22,079 nt of DNA from Haplosporangium gracile (GCA_015499985.1 JAAAUF010000279.1:9784-31862), one strand, 5' to 3'; positions 1 through 8,941 are shown, counted from the stretch's first letter. The notes: generated by a model from the sequence alone, not told the origin. Program-made: numbers and translations.

Positions 1-1
1 A

Positions 2-205
2 AACGCTAAACCGTCTCTAATAGATCAAATGTTGCGGTCACACCTGCAAAGACTATGGTTGGATACAAAGTGTCTTGACCCTGACTTGTCAATGAGCCAT
101 CAAGGTACCCTTTTCAGAATCACTATCAACGACCCTGAGAATCTAGATGGTCTTCAGGAACTACGTTCATACAGATCACTTTTGTGTGATTTAGCAATGC
201 AGTGA
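2..205 (+). CDS. C-terminal end of an unrecognised protein (partial, cut by left edge)
   Basis: One plus-strand frame stays open from base 2 to a TGA at 203-205 and encodes 67 residues; the frame beginning at base 1 stops within three codons. Composition is protein-like, with mixed charged and hydrophobic residues and segments such as LIDQMLRSHLQRLW and FRITINDPENLDGLQ. It would be the last exon, or part of it, of a gene entering from the left. I do not recognise the family and see no catalytic motif. The stop lies about 80 bases from the stop of the convergent minus-strand gene at 287-682, so the two 3' UTRs probably overlap. A chance open frame of this length is possible but unlikely given its composition. 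Confidence 0.5.
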   Translation, partial: NAKPSLIDQMLRSHLQRLWLDTKCLDPDLSMSHQGTLFRITINDPENLDGLQELRSYRSLLCDLAMQ

Positions 206-212
206 TTTTATT
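206..212 (-). terminator. Poly(A) signal of the Q/S-rich gene
   Basis: Read on the minus strand this is AATAAAA, about 75 bases past the stop of the gene at 287-682. It abuts the stop codon of the convergent partial gene at 2-205. Confidence 0.5.
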
Positions 213-286
213 CACACAGAAAAAAAAAAGACTATGTACAAAAAAACTCTTCCTAACGTATTCAACAAGAGAGTGAGAGAGCATCC

Positions 287-682
287 TCAGCCCATGAACA
301 TGTCCTGCGAATTGTAGAACGACTGCTGCTGAGGTTCACTACTTCTTCGAGCTCCAAACCAACTGCTCTGTTGCTGCCCCTGCTGCGACTGGTACTGCGC
401 CTGTTGCTGAGGGAACTGCGAGTACTGTGCCGCAAAGGCCGACGATCTTGCAAAACGACTATTGGGGCTCTCGTGAGCGATCGACGACGATGAGACGGAC
501 TGCGACTGGGCATGGTGGACTACATGGTCGCTGAACACACTTGAGGTTTGACCGGCAATGTTTCCTTGCGGAGGGACAACGATACTGAAGCTACTTCTTC
601 TCACGGTTGTGGGTTGCTGATCGATGGCGGAGGAGCTTGTTTGTTGCTGTTGGATGCTTTTGAAAATTGGGAATGATGGCAT
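287..682 (-). CDS. Small Q/S-rich hypothetical protein (131 aa)
   Basis: Single-exon ORF starting MPSFPIFKSIQQQQ and ending MFMG-stop. The chain is dominated by Gln and Ser, including Q-runs around residues 11-14 and 87-106, with two RRSS-type basic/serine patches (about residues 28-32 and 112-115) that resemble kinase target sites. No transmembrane segment, signal peptide or folded domain is visible, so it is probably disordered. A TATA-like element lies 60 bases upstream and an AATAAA 75 bases downstream, which supports a real short transcript. An overlapping minus frame at 262-513 (S/R-rich) is taken as a shadow. No family recognised; a regulatory or low-complexity scaffold role would be speculation. 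Confidence 0.55.
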   Translation of the reverse strand: MPSFPIFKSIQQQQTSSSAIDQQPTTVRRSSFSIVVPPQGNIAGQTSSVFSDHVVHHAQSQSVSSSSIAHESPNSRFARSSAFAAQYSQFPQQQAQYQSQQGQQQSSWFGARRSSEPQQQSFYNSQDMFMG

Positions 683-741
683 GTCTGCTTTTTTTTTGCT
701 GTAAGATGAGTGTTTGCCAGCGTTGTTGTGGAGATTTTTTT

Positions 742-747
742 TTTATA
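742..747 (-). promoter_or_regulatory. TATA box of the Q/S-rich gene
   Basis: Minus strand reads TATAAA inside an A-rich tract, 60 bases upstream of the ATG at 682. Confidence 0.4.
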
Positions 748-940
748 AAGAAAAGAGGTGAAAAAACGAAGGGGTGATGTTGGATTCAATCGTCGATGGA
801 TGACAACAAAAAACTTTTTTTCCGTCTTTTCTTGCACAATCAAGGGTCACACGGCCAACCTCTGTTGCATTGCTCGAATCATCGAAAGCTAACGAAAATA
901 ATTCCCCGATCCAGCGAACCTTAGCGCGTGCATGGGGTCA

Positions 941-995
941 CCAATGAAATCCAGGGCGCCATCTATGTCTTACCTTAACATCGACAAATATAAAA
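941..995 (+). promoter_or_regulatory. CCAAT + TATA promoter pair
   Basis: CCAAT at 941-945 and TATAAAA at 989-995, about 44 bases apart. An ATG in a good fungal context (ACCAAAAATG) follows 30 bases after the TATA at 1026. The spacing is that of a classical polymerase II core promoter. What it drives is unclear; see the short ORF at 1026-1121 and the tropomyosin-derived copies further on. Confidence 0.4.
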
Positions 996-1025
996 TGTGT
1001 AGAAGTTTTCACTCACAAACCAAAA

Positions 1026-1121
1026 ATGAATAAGAAGGTTGTTCTTATGCCCTTCCTCACACTGGCCAGACGCGTCTGTTTGCTTATCAGTGCTATTTCA
1101 TGCTTGGTTCTAGCGTCTTAA
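1026..1121 (+). CDS. Candidate short ORF (31 aa) with a signal-peptide-like sequence
   Basis: Begins 30 bases after a TATA box in a favourable start context and ends at TAA 1119-1121. The peptide starts with the basic stretch MNKKVV and ends in a hydrophobic segment, LLISAISCLVLAS, which resembles a secretion signal or membrane anchor. No family is recognised. It may be a complete small peptide, the first exon of a spliced gene (no clear donor seen), or the remnant start of a gene whose body was replaced by the shuffled sequences that follow. Confidence 0.2.
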   Translation: MNKKVVLMPFLTLARRVCLLISAISCLVLAS

Positions 1122-1220
1122 ACTTCCTACAGTAGTGTCTAGCCGCAACGAAAGGAAAGAGCCGCTACAGAACACCAAAAGGCGACTGATATCGCTTTCT
1201 TAGATCCTTTTACGTAAGAA

Positions 1221-1264
1221 TCCGCTATCGCCGCAGATCCGACTCCTGCGTCACCATCCCCTCT
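1221..1264 (-). repeat. Fragment copied from the tail of the DUF4112 gene
   Basis: 18 bases at 1234-1251 are identical to 2669-2686 inside the last coding exon of the neighbouring DUF4112 gene. Weaker similarity continues on both sides (GCTATC-CCG before it, ATCCCCTC after it), with a gap of about 9-11 bases. Orientation matches the source gene. Only the codons for the TQESDL segment are recognisable, so this is a non-functional shard. Confidence 0.5.
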
Positions 1265-1461
1265 AACTGAGCGAACTACCGACGAAACAAAAACAAGGAT
1301 TTTTTACTTATTTTTCTTCTCAAAAGGTGAGCAAGAGACAACCGTCTGGTAGGTAGAAAGGGGAAGAAAGGTGACAGGGCGATATTAAAAATATAATAAA
1401 AAAAAAAAAAGAGTTGGATGGTTGTGGATTTGAAAAAAAAAAAAAAATAGTCGCTCCTATT

Positions 1462-1624
1462 TTAGCGATCCTCAAAGGCCTTCAAGCCGCTTTCCAACTC
1501 TTCGTTGATATGATTGTACTCCTCGATGATCTCACTGAACTTGACTTCGAGCTCATCGTTCTCCTCCACAAGTGCCTTGATCTTGCGCTTAAAGTCCATT
1601 ATCTTCAACTTTTGCTCGCGAGGC
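1462..1624 (-). pseudogene. Tropomyosin terminal-exon copy A (frame intact)
   Basis: The minus strand encodes 53 codons plus a phase-2 leading base, ending in TAA, exactly the 163 bases of the true terminal tropomyosin exon (7249-7411). It starts PREQKLKIMDFKRKIKALVE against the true LREHELKVEDLARKVKTLEK and ends with -GLKAFEDR against -TLKAMDEM. The preceding 36 bases (1625-1660) also match the parent intron, with a TACTAAT branch site and a TAG acceptor. No stop or frameshift interrupts it, yet no N-terminal tropomyosin exon is found upstream on this strand; plus-strand copies lie there instead. It is either a terminal exon stranded by rearrangement or part of a second gene I cannot complete. 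Homology is strong; its status as pseudogene is inference. Confidence 0.65.
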
Positions 1625-1834
1625 CTAATTGCTATAAAACAAGCAATTGGTTCATTAGTACAACTGCTTCTTTGATGTGCTATTGCCGTGTACCGTGATT
1701 CTACCTACATCTGCTCGTCGTTAGTGTGTTTGCCTGTTTTGTTTGTTTACCCGTCTGGGAATCATCTCTACTCTCCCTGCCCTTTCTCTTATCGCGTTGC
1801 CTTTCATTTCACAAGCGGGGAAATAAAGCAAACA

Positions 1835-2030
1835 TACTAATGGAACCGATTGCTTTTGTCTGTAATAAACAAGGCTTCACGAGTACGAGCAGCAGGTTAA
1901 AGATGTTGAATGAGAGCTCAAAACTCTTGAGAAGAATAATGGGTCGCTCAAGAGAACGATCGGGAGCATGACTGAGAAGCGCGACCGCGCCAAGGCGGAG
2001 TGGAAAAAGTTAGGCGGGATGGATAGGAAG
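1835..2030 (+). pseudogene. Tropomyosin terminal-exon copy B (in-frame stop)
   Basis: Opposite in orientation to copy A. Bases 1835-1873 match the end of the parent intron, with TACTAAT followed by a GGAACCGATTG stretch and an AAG acceptor. The exon-like part begins at 1874 with LHEYEQQVKDVE, then an in-frame TGA at 1911-1913, then ELKTLEK and MTEKRDRAKAEWKKL, aligning residue for residue with the true exon. The parent's stop codon is lost, so the frame runs on into copy C. The premature stop and lost terminus mark it as decayed. Confidence 0.65.
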
Positions 2031-2228
2031 GATCACGAGGTTCTGGTAGATGCTGATGATTATGAAACCAAACTCCACGAGAACAAGTCAAGGGTCAACG
2101 AGCTTGAGCGCATGGTCAAGACACTCGAAATGGACAAGGTCTTGCTCAAGAAAAAGCTCGAGAGTATGACCGAGAAACGCGACCGTGCCAAGGCGGACTT
2201 GGAGGAGTTGAATGGAATGGAAGAGTAG
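2031..2228 (+). pseudogene. Tropomyosin terminal-exon copy C (exon-like part 2073-2228)
   Basis: In frame with copy B and joined to it by a 14-residue linker (DHEVLVDADDYETK) with no intron relic. The exon-like part begins LHENKSRVNELERMVKTLEM and ends in TAG at 2226-2228. Copies B and C share MTEKRDRAKA where the true gene has MTEKHNSVKA, so they are closer to each other than to the parent and probably arose by tandem duplication with a period of 66 codons. Together they leave an uninterrupted 86-codon frame from the ATG at 1968 to 2228. A translated coiled-coil peptide cannot be excluded, but no promoter is evident directly upstream. Confidence 0.6.
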
Positions 2229-2602
2229 TAGGCGCGAGGGGTTAGCAAACATCTTTCATTTTTCAACATTCATATCATTTCTTGTTTTTGCGTATTTATC
2301 GGCCGTGTATCTCTCGCTGGCCACTTATAAAAAATGGCTTGTTCTTTTTTGTACCTTCGGCGGTCCTTTCAACTCTTTACTCCTTTTCACAAACGCTGAG
2401 GAAAAGTTACTCTACCGCCCTTCTTACTGACTAATCCCGTTTCTTTTTTTTTGTATTCTATTTTATTTCGAGGGTACTTACTGAGGTATTGATATTTCGA
2501 AGGGTGCTGAATAATTCTTCTACGGGCTGCTAATCACGATTAGTCCTAGCGCCACATACGTTCTAGGGAAAACGTGCTTCTCATAGCAGCAGCTACAGAG
2601 CA
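2229..2602. other. Intergenic spacer with the DUF4112 gene poly(A) signal
   Basis: 374 bases between copy C and the DUF4112 stop. It holds a minus-strand AATAAA at 2462-2467, about 140 bases past that stop, so roughly half is 3' UTR. Nothing else recognised. Confidence 0.5.
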
Positions 2603-4617
2603 TCACGCTCCACTGCCATCGCTCTCCGAGGATTCTCCGTGGCCAAAGCCGCTATCACCGGCACTCGACAGATCCGACTCCTGCGTATGTATCCCCTCCT
2701 CGTCGTCGTCATCTTCATCATCTTCATACTCGTACATCTCCTCATCCGAACCCCGCAGCTCCTCCTCCTCCATCTCCTCATCTGTCTCAAAATATCCATA
2801 TTCCATCAAAGACTCACTACCACCAACAAAAGTCCCTCCATACTCCACATCACGACTGCGCCATCGCATCACCGGTAACGCCGACGACATCGACACACAC
2901 CCCCTCGCCAATGCCATCGTCTTTAAATCGGTGCGGTTCCCGAGGCTGGAGCCTGCGCTGGAGTCGGGACTGCTGCTATCGGAGAGTCCCCCTTGTCGTG
3001 ATCCTGAACGTGTAGTGGTCCCGCTGGTGGCGCCAGATCCGGAAATAGCCCCAAGTCCTGTCAGCAGGGGACAGCTCAGTCGCCAATAGTCGTCGTTTAG
3101 GTGCCTTTGCTTTGGGTAGTAGTACTGAGGAGGGATGTGGTGCTGTTTGCGCTTCGGGATTGGCCAGGGAAGTGGTAGAGTGGAAGTTGTCAAAGGCTTC
3201 TCCTTGAGCGGAGCTGAAAGAGATCCTGAGTGGCAAGACCCGTCCTTAACATCTTTATCCTCAGCGACGTCTTCGACATCATGGGCCTCAGGCGGAGTGA
3301 AGGAATACTCGGTAGTGGAAGCCATCTGATAGGGTCGGTACATAGTCTCAGTAGCACCGTTACGACGAGGCTGAGATCCTACGGGTAGGAGTGGAACGGA
3401 ACATACCCCATCGGCTACTGAGGCACCAACCACCGTCGTTGCAAAGTACTCTCCGAGAGCTTTATCATCACTACCCACCAGATAGTGCCATCCTGTAGCA
3501 GCAGTCGACTGCTGCTGTTGTTGTTTTCCAGGGATCGGAAATGGCCCCACCTCCGCCTCTGCAGCCTCCGGCAGTTCAGGAATAGGCGATAGAGAGGGGC
3601 ATGTCACAAAATCCATCACCCTCGCCGTGCGAAGAATGATGGGTTTCGCAGGAAGAGGAGGTGGGATCTGCAAAACCTCCTCCGGCCTCTTCTTGGTCTT
3701 CTTGACTGTCATCCTGCGAGTCAGCTCCTGCTTCAAAAACCCGCTGCTGTCGTTCGCCGTCACGGTCGCGTTCACATCCGCCGCAGCCGCCGTCGTCCCC
3801 GAGCCAAGGCAGGACTCTGAAAAGGCTTTGGCGCACTTCTCATCATGCCTCATGACCCGGATCCGTGCAGATTCGACCATCCACAAGTTGCCACAAAAGA
3901 ACAGGCGCAAGAACGGAGCCATCGGGAACAAGAGGAGTCCAATCAGGAGATCCGTGATGAGGCACTGGTACGCGTATCGCTGCAAGGTGACGCGATCTGC
4001 GTCGTCAATCATGAAGTGGTCCATGAGTGGGCGATACACCTTGAAGTACGACAGTGCCGCGCAAATTATGAATCCGGCTCCTGGGATCAATCCTACTCAT
4101 ACAAAGTAAAAGAAAGAAATAAAAATGGTGGCAAAATAAATTAGTTCTTCGGCTGTCGTCGTATCCCTGCTTCCATATCCAGTTCAGACAATGTCTGTAA
4201 GTCCTTACCAAGAAAGAACGCCAGACCGATACGTTTCAAAAAGCCCCGAAGGCCAATCTTGCGCCAACCCTTGTCATCGATATTACCATCGGCATCGGCA
4301 TCGGCATCGGTGTCACATACCCCATCCAACAAGGTCGCCCACCACTGAATCTGTCGCAAAGTCTCATGGTTAACTTTCATCTCCTTCTCCTTTGGATGCG
4401 GTCCAAAATCCTGCATATCGATCACGACTTCTTTCACTGGCAATTTTTCTGTTTCTAATGATTCTATTGTCTCCGAAAAGTTCCTGAAATTGCTGTTGAG
4501 CAAGCGGTGATGGTTGCAGTTGTCGTGTTTGTTGCTGTTATTAAGACGGTTGTCAAGAAAAAAAGAGTGTGTTGGATAAGAGTATTTGGGCACTTGGACA
4601 TCGTTCGATAAGAGCAT
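2603..4617 (-). CDS. DUF4112-like membrane protein with long acidic tail (632 aa, 2 exons)
   Basis: Exon 1 is 4617-4209, the intron 4208-4093 (116 nt, donor GTAAGGAC, acceptor GAGTAG), exon 2 4092-2603; the joined frame is 1899 nt. The splice restores IGLAFFLGLIPGAGF, the IGLIPxxGD-like hallmark of DUF4112, around residues 128-145. A second hydrophobic stretch follows near residues 180-215 (LITDLLIGLLLFPM), but its usual second GLIP-GD motif has decayed. Function of DUF4112 is unknown; fungal members are predicted membrane proteins. Residues 106-117 form a DxDxDGNI loop. The remaining 400 residues look disordered, with a short Gln run, Pro patches and a very acidic segment near the C-terminus. 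I chose the ATG at 4617 because it follows a TATA box at 4740-4747 and a pyrimidine-rich leader; an in-frame ATG at 4863 lies upstream of that TATA. Confidence 0.7.
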
Positions 4618-5016
4618 GAAACGGGTAGGTAGAAGAAAAGTATTGCTTTTGAAGATGCGGAAAGTGTGGAAGTATGGATGGAAGTGAGGAGAAAAGAGAG
4701 TGCGGGAAGGAAAAAAGTAAATGTGCCGGCGATGGCTGATATTTATACGAGTCGGACCTCGTACATGCATCTGGTTATCATAGACCACGGCTTTCTCGTT
4801 GTTAGGTTGCAGGGCAACATGAAGTACTAAGGAACAACATCTAACGTGTTGTTCGCTCAACATAATCTACGTCTTAGGGATACCAAACATTTTCCTCCGC
4901 AACCAAGCAAGACCACTGTCTTTAAGTAGGGTTTAAGGAATCTCTATTTCAGCAAGGCTAACTACCTATGCCACCTGCTCTGTAGAAGCAAGTGCAGAGG
5001 TAGCCACTTCACTATC
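4618..5016. other. Intergenic: DUF4112 promoter/leader and DUF455 3' UTR
   Basis: The half next to 4618 is the leader and promoter of the DUF4112 gene, with a minus-strand pyrimidine-rich tract and the TATA box. The rest is the 3' side of the DUF455 gene, in which no clear AATAAA is seen. Confidence 0.45.
4740..4747 (-). promoter_or_regulatory. TATA box of the DUF4112 gene
   Basis: Minus strand reads TATAAATA, 123 bases before the chosen ATG at 4617. The intervening leader is C/T-rich, as is typical of fungal 5' UTRs. Confidence 0.5.
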
Positions 5017-6766
5017 CTAAGCCGCAGCAGTTGTAGGAGCTCCCGCAACAGGCATGGTCTCGGCAGAGGTTCCTTCCTGCTTGTCCTTCTTGATCTGTAG
5101 ACGCCTTCCAGCCGCAGGCTTGAATCCTGTCCTCTCGCGCACGACAACCAAAGGCTCATACCAACCCCTGGTTAACCCTCCCTTCTCACGATCGGCAGCG
5201 TTGAATGGTGGCTTCAAAGATCCTTTAAAGTACTGAACAACAACTTCCTGGAAACGTTTCCGCCTTTGAGCCTCTGCAGGGTCAACTACCTCTTCTTCCA
5301 CTTGACCCTCTTTCATATCGCCTTCTCCTCCTTCTACTGTTGATGTGGCCTTCTTCTCCGCATAAGCGGGCGGCACCTGTCGGAACTCGTACAAGTCATG
5401 ATCAGCGTCGTTCACATCTCCTCCTCCAGCAGCTCCAAAAGCCCTCTCCGTATGTTGATCCAATCCAACGCCTTCATGCTTCTTCAGAAGATAACAGAAC
5501 CATCGATGACCGATCTGGACATGCGTCACTTCGTCCTCATGGACCTTCTGCAACATCTTGGCCGAATCCTCGTCGCCACTCCTGCTAAAACGAGCAATTG
5601 TTGCGGGGTTGACGTCCAGACCTCGAGATTCGATCGTCATATGCACAACAGCCATGCGTGCCAGTGCCGATCGTGCAGTGTCCGTGCACGAATCCCAGAT
5701 CGAAGCGTGGACAGGGAGGTCTCCGTAATGTGCTCCCTGCGACTCTAACCGCTCGTTCAGCCACTTGAAATGCTGTCATCACAAACAACACAAGAACAAG
5801 GCATTAGTTGGCTGGTGTTCTCAGTCACATACAATACCAAAGTGTGGTTCGCTTCAATGTTCCCCTTGCATTACCTTGGACTCATCGCAAGCCATCTGCA
5901 TGAAATCGTCAAAGAACCGGTTGGGCATCACAAACTCCTTTTCCTCCTCGTTTTCGATCTGGTTCTTGAGTGCTGTTCCCGCAGTCGCCTGAGTATAGTA
6001 TCCAAAGCGCGCCATGTTGTCCAGTGCCGTGTCGATCGCCCACTGCTCCACGTTCGCCAATGCTATCATAGTCGGATCCAAAAGATAGAAAAAAAGGAAC
6101 CACATCAATTATCCGTTAGCTTTTCCTCGTTCAATTGCTCCCGAAGTGGTTTCTTCTGATGCACGCGATACTTCTTTGTCCTCATGAACTTGCTGTCATA
6201 ATCTTTCAACTCTAATGTATCCTGAGCCTTTACCATGCAAAATCGCAATCCTGCTAGCTAAAATGGTTGAAAGAGGCCACAAGGTCTGTTAGGTCAGCGT
6301 GATTTTCTTGTTCTTTTGTCAGACCACAAAATAAGCTTACACAAAGATCCTACTTGAGGTTAATGACGAAGGGCTGCAAAAAAACCTCCCCAACAAAACA
6401 ACATCAATGAAGAACGCAAAGATGCTCCTTACACAAAGAACCAGCTTTGCCGACCTTGACGCCAAACCCCGGCCTCACAAACTCGAGTGTATCGGGTCTC
6501 GAAGGCTTCTCTGGTGGCGTCGCACGACCCAATGGTAACACCGCCACCTCCTCCTTCTCCTTTTCTTCCTTGTCCTGAGCCAGAGCACCTTCCTTGCTGT
6601 GGCGGGCTTGAATGGTCTGCTTCCATTGCTGGCCCAGAAGAAGAGTTAAGTCGGCCTTTTCGATGGGATCGATCGTGTGCATGATGTGAACACATCTCTC
6701 CAAGAGTGAATCACACCCCTCGGGGAATCGCAGTTCCTGTGCTTGGGCTTGTTCTTGTCCTGACAT
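5017..6766 (-). CDS. DUF455 ferritin-like protein (433 aa, 4 exons)
   Basis: Exons 6766-6433, 6257-6234 (24 nt), 6062-5875 and 5772-5017 give a 1302-nt frame. Joining them yields SSRIAILHALANVEQWAID, then MPNRFFDDF and ESKHFKWLNERLES, the conserved core of DUF455 (Pfam PF04305), a ferritin-like four-helix family. Candidate metal ligands are present: Glu125, ExxH at 180-183 and ExxH at 263-266 (EVTH). That pattern suggests a dinuclear iron or similar metal site; the family's reaction is, to my knowledge, not established. The first 85 residues and the tail after about 290 are charged, low-complexity extensions. The first ExxH spans the exon 3/exon 4 junction, which confirms that splice. Start: only reasonable upstream ATG, with no TATA box seen. 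Confidence 0.75.
6234..6257 (-). other. 24-nt micro-exon of the DUF455 gene
   Basis: Flanked by a TTTTAG acceptor and a GTAAAG donor on the minus strand. It supplies residues S112-H119 and keeps the frame with phases 1/1. An alternative is a 17-nt version using the internal GCAG acceptor with a GTGTAA donor at exon 1. I prefer 24 nt because it uses the stronger exon-1 donor (GTAAGG) and gives the family-like SLSSRIAILH. Confidence 0.6.
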
Positions 6767-7248
6767 TCTTTTCGTTTGATGAGCCTTGTTCCTTGCTGAA
6801 GTGTCGATCCTAAGGGTGGGCGAAAGGCTGGGCGTTGGATGAAGACGTCAGAAAACAGCGTGCAGCGAAAAGACGGCAAAAGCGAGGAATTTTCTTGTTC
6901 TTTTCACATAAAAAAACGAGTAAGTCGTTAGTCTGAGAATAACATAAGCGCTCGACTCATTAAATGTACTTCTGGCCGAGGTCGTTGGAGGGTCATTATC
7001 AGCAAGCGACGGCGGAGCGTAATGTCTTGGAGTAAGGTGGCAGTGTGTCCCGGTCCAGAAGCAAGGACATACCGAGAATTCCAATATTTATTGCCGCGTT
7101 TGTGTCTCTTTACATATTCATGAAGCACTGTGTTATTCCTTGTTTTGTCACATGGCAACGGGCACAAGCAAGAAAGTAAGATCGAAGAAATGGTGAATGG
7201 TAGGTCGATATATGTGATGACTGTATTGAAAAAATAGTGGTTTCTTCT
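6767..7248. other. Intergenic: DUF455 promoter and tropomyosin 3' UTR
   Basis: 482 bases. A minus-strand AATAAA at 7087-7092 lies about 160 bases past the tropomyosin stop. No TATA box or CCAAT box was found for the DUF455 gene and no ORF looks coding. Confidence 0.4.
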
Positions 7249-8910
7249 TTACATCTCGTCCATGGCCTTCAAGGTCTCGTCCAACTCGGCCTTGACAGAG
7301 TTGTGCTTCTCAGTCATCTCCTCGAGCTTGGTCTCGAGCGAGTCCCTCTCCTTCTCAAGGGTCTTGACCTTACGCGCAAGATCTTCAACCTTCAACTCAT
7401 GCTCGCGGAGCCTACACAGTTGTCATAAAGCAAAACAATGGGTTTCATTAGTACGTCTTTTCCTTTGATGTGTGCTGTGGTTCTGTCTGTATCCGCTTTT
7501 TTGTTTGTTTGTTTGTTCGTGTGTTGTTTGTTCGTCTGTAGATTCAACTTGGTCCTTCCTTTCCCTGTGACGAGATAAGCAAAAGCAAAAATGAAAGGAA
7601 CAAATGAAAAGGTAACGCGACAAGGAGGTGGAAGCAAGGGAGGATTGAAAATAGAAGCCAGCCGTTGTTGACCTAGATTCCTGCTCGCTGTTGCTTTGTT
7701 GCCGTTGTTGTACCTTCTCGTATGCGTACGTGCCGTTGTCTACCGTAGTGTGCTGATGATGTTCGCGTTCCTGCAGTGGTAAGAAGTATTCTTTTGCCCT
7801 TAAGATATTAAGGAAAGCTTTCGTCCTAATCCTCCTCGGAATTCTTTCAGTTTAGAACGACAACGGGCAGGCTCTCGACCGTTCTTCTTCACTATATCTG
7901 TCAAGTGTTTGGTTGGCTGGTAGGCTGGCTTGTTGCTGGTTTGCCAGACGGTCGGCTGTCTGGTGTTATTTGCCTTTTCTGTTTGTCTGTCTGTCCGTAC
8001 TTTATGTCCACTAGGCTCTCCTGCTCCACTCCCTCGACCCCAAATACAAAAAAAAATCGAGAGCAAGAGCAACACGAGATGACCAGATGGAGGGAAAACT
8101 CAACATGTTTGTCCCTTCCTGCGGTTTGCAACAAAGGCAAAAGAAAGATAAGAGAAAGAAAACTAAACCCAGCCAAAGCATCGCCCTCCTTTGTGCCGCC
8201 TCCGCCAGACTCGGCGCCCATGCGTCATTATTCCTTCCTCGTCTCTCCTTCTCCTTCTCTTCCACCCCCTTGGATACTTTTTCTTTGTCCCATTGGCTCC
8301 TGAAAATAAAAAGAGAGATTAACTTACTTGGACTTTGAGTCGCTTCCACCAGTCTCGGCCTTCTCAAGCTGGCTCTCGAGGAGGGTGATGCGGTTGTTGA
8401 AGGAGATGGCCTCCTGATCCTTGGCAGCAAGTTCGGCCTTGAGAGCGGAGAGCTCGCGCTCAGCAGTCTCGGCGCGAACGATGGCAGCATCAGCCTCACC
8501 GCGGAGGTTCTCGAGTTTCTACAATAGGGCGACAGTGGTGGTAAGGGGAAAAGAAGTCAAAAGCGTGCGTTAGTAGTGTCGTCAACCTTGAATTGGCCTG
8601 GGAAAAATGCACAGGGGTGCTCAATGATGTCGCTTTATCGACAGTTTCGTCCTATTTCCCCTCCTTCCAGGACAGCCACGGTCCTGTGAGAAAACAGTAA
8701 CGGCTGAAAAAAGAAGGTGCGAGATGAGACGAGACCCGGTCATCACAATGAAAGAAATGTAAAAAAAGCGCACACCCTTGAAGTGCCATGATGCCGCAGT
8801 CGAGTCTTGCTTCGCAGTTTTTGCACTGTGAGATGACCCTTCTCCCCTTCTGGTGGTGGGGGGCGGGCACGGTGGTCCACCTGAGTTGCGAGATGGCTGC
8901 CAGAGAGGAA

Positions 8911-8941
<31 letters not shown>

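Noticed and set aside
2574..3089. 171-codon plus frame opposite the DUF4112 gene, Ser-rich
   Set aside because: It is the antisense shadow of the acidic Asp/Glu tail of the DUF4112 protein.
4618..4863. N-terminal extension of the DUF4112 protein to the ATG at 4863
   Set aside because: That ATG lies upstream of a TATA box and the extension translates a C/T-rich leader.
7714..7770. A 57-nt AG/GT-flanked segment in tropomyosin intron 2 (minus strand) as the missing middle exon
   Set aside because: In the phase required by exons 2 and 3 it contains a TAG; in the open phase it encodes a His/Gln-rich, non-heptad peptide.
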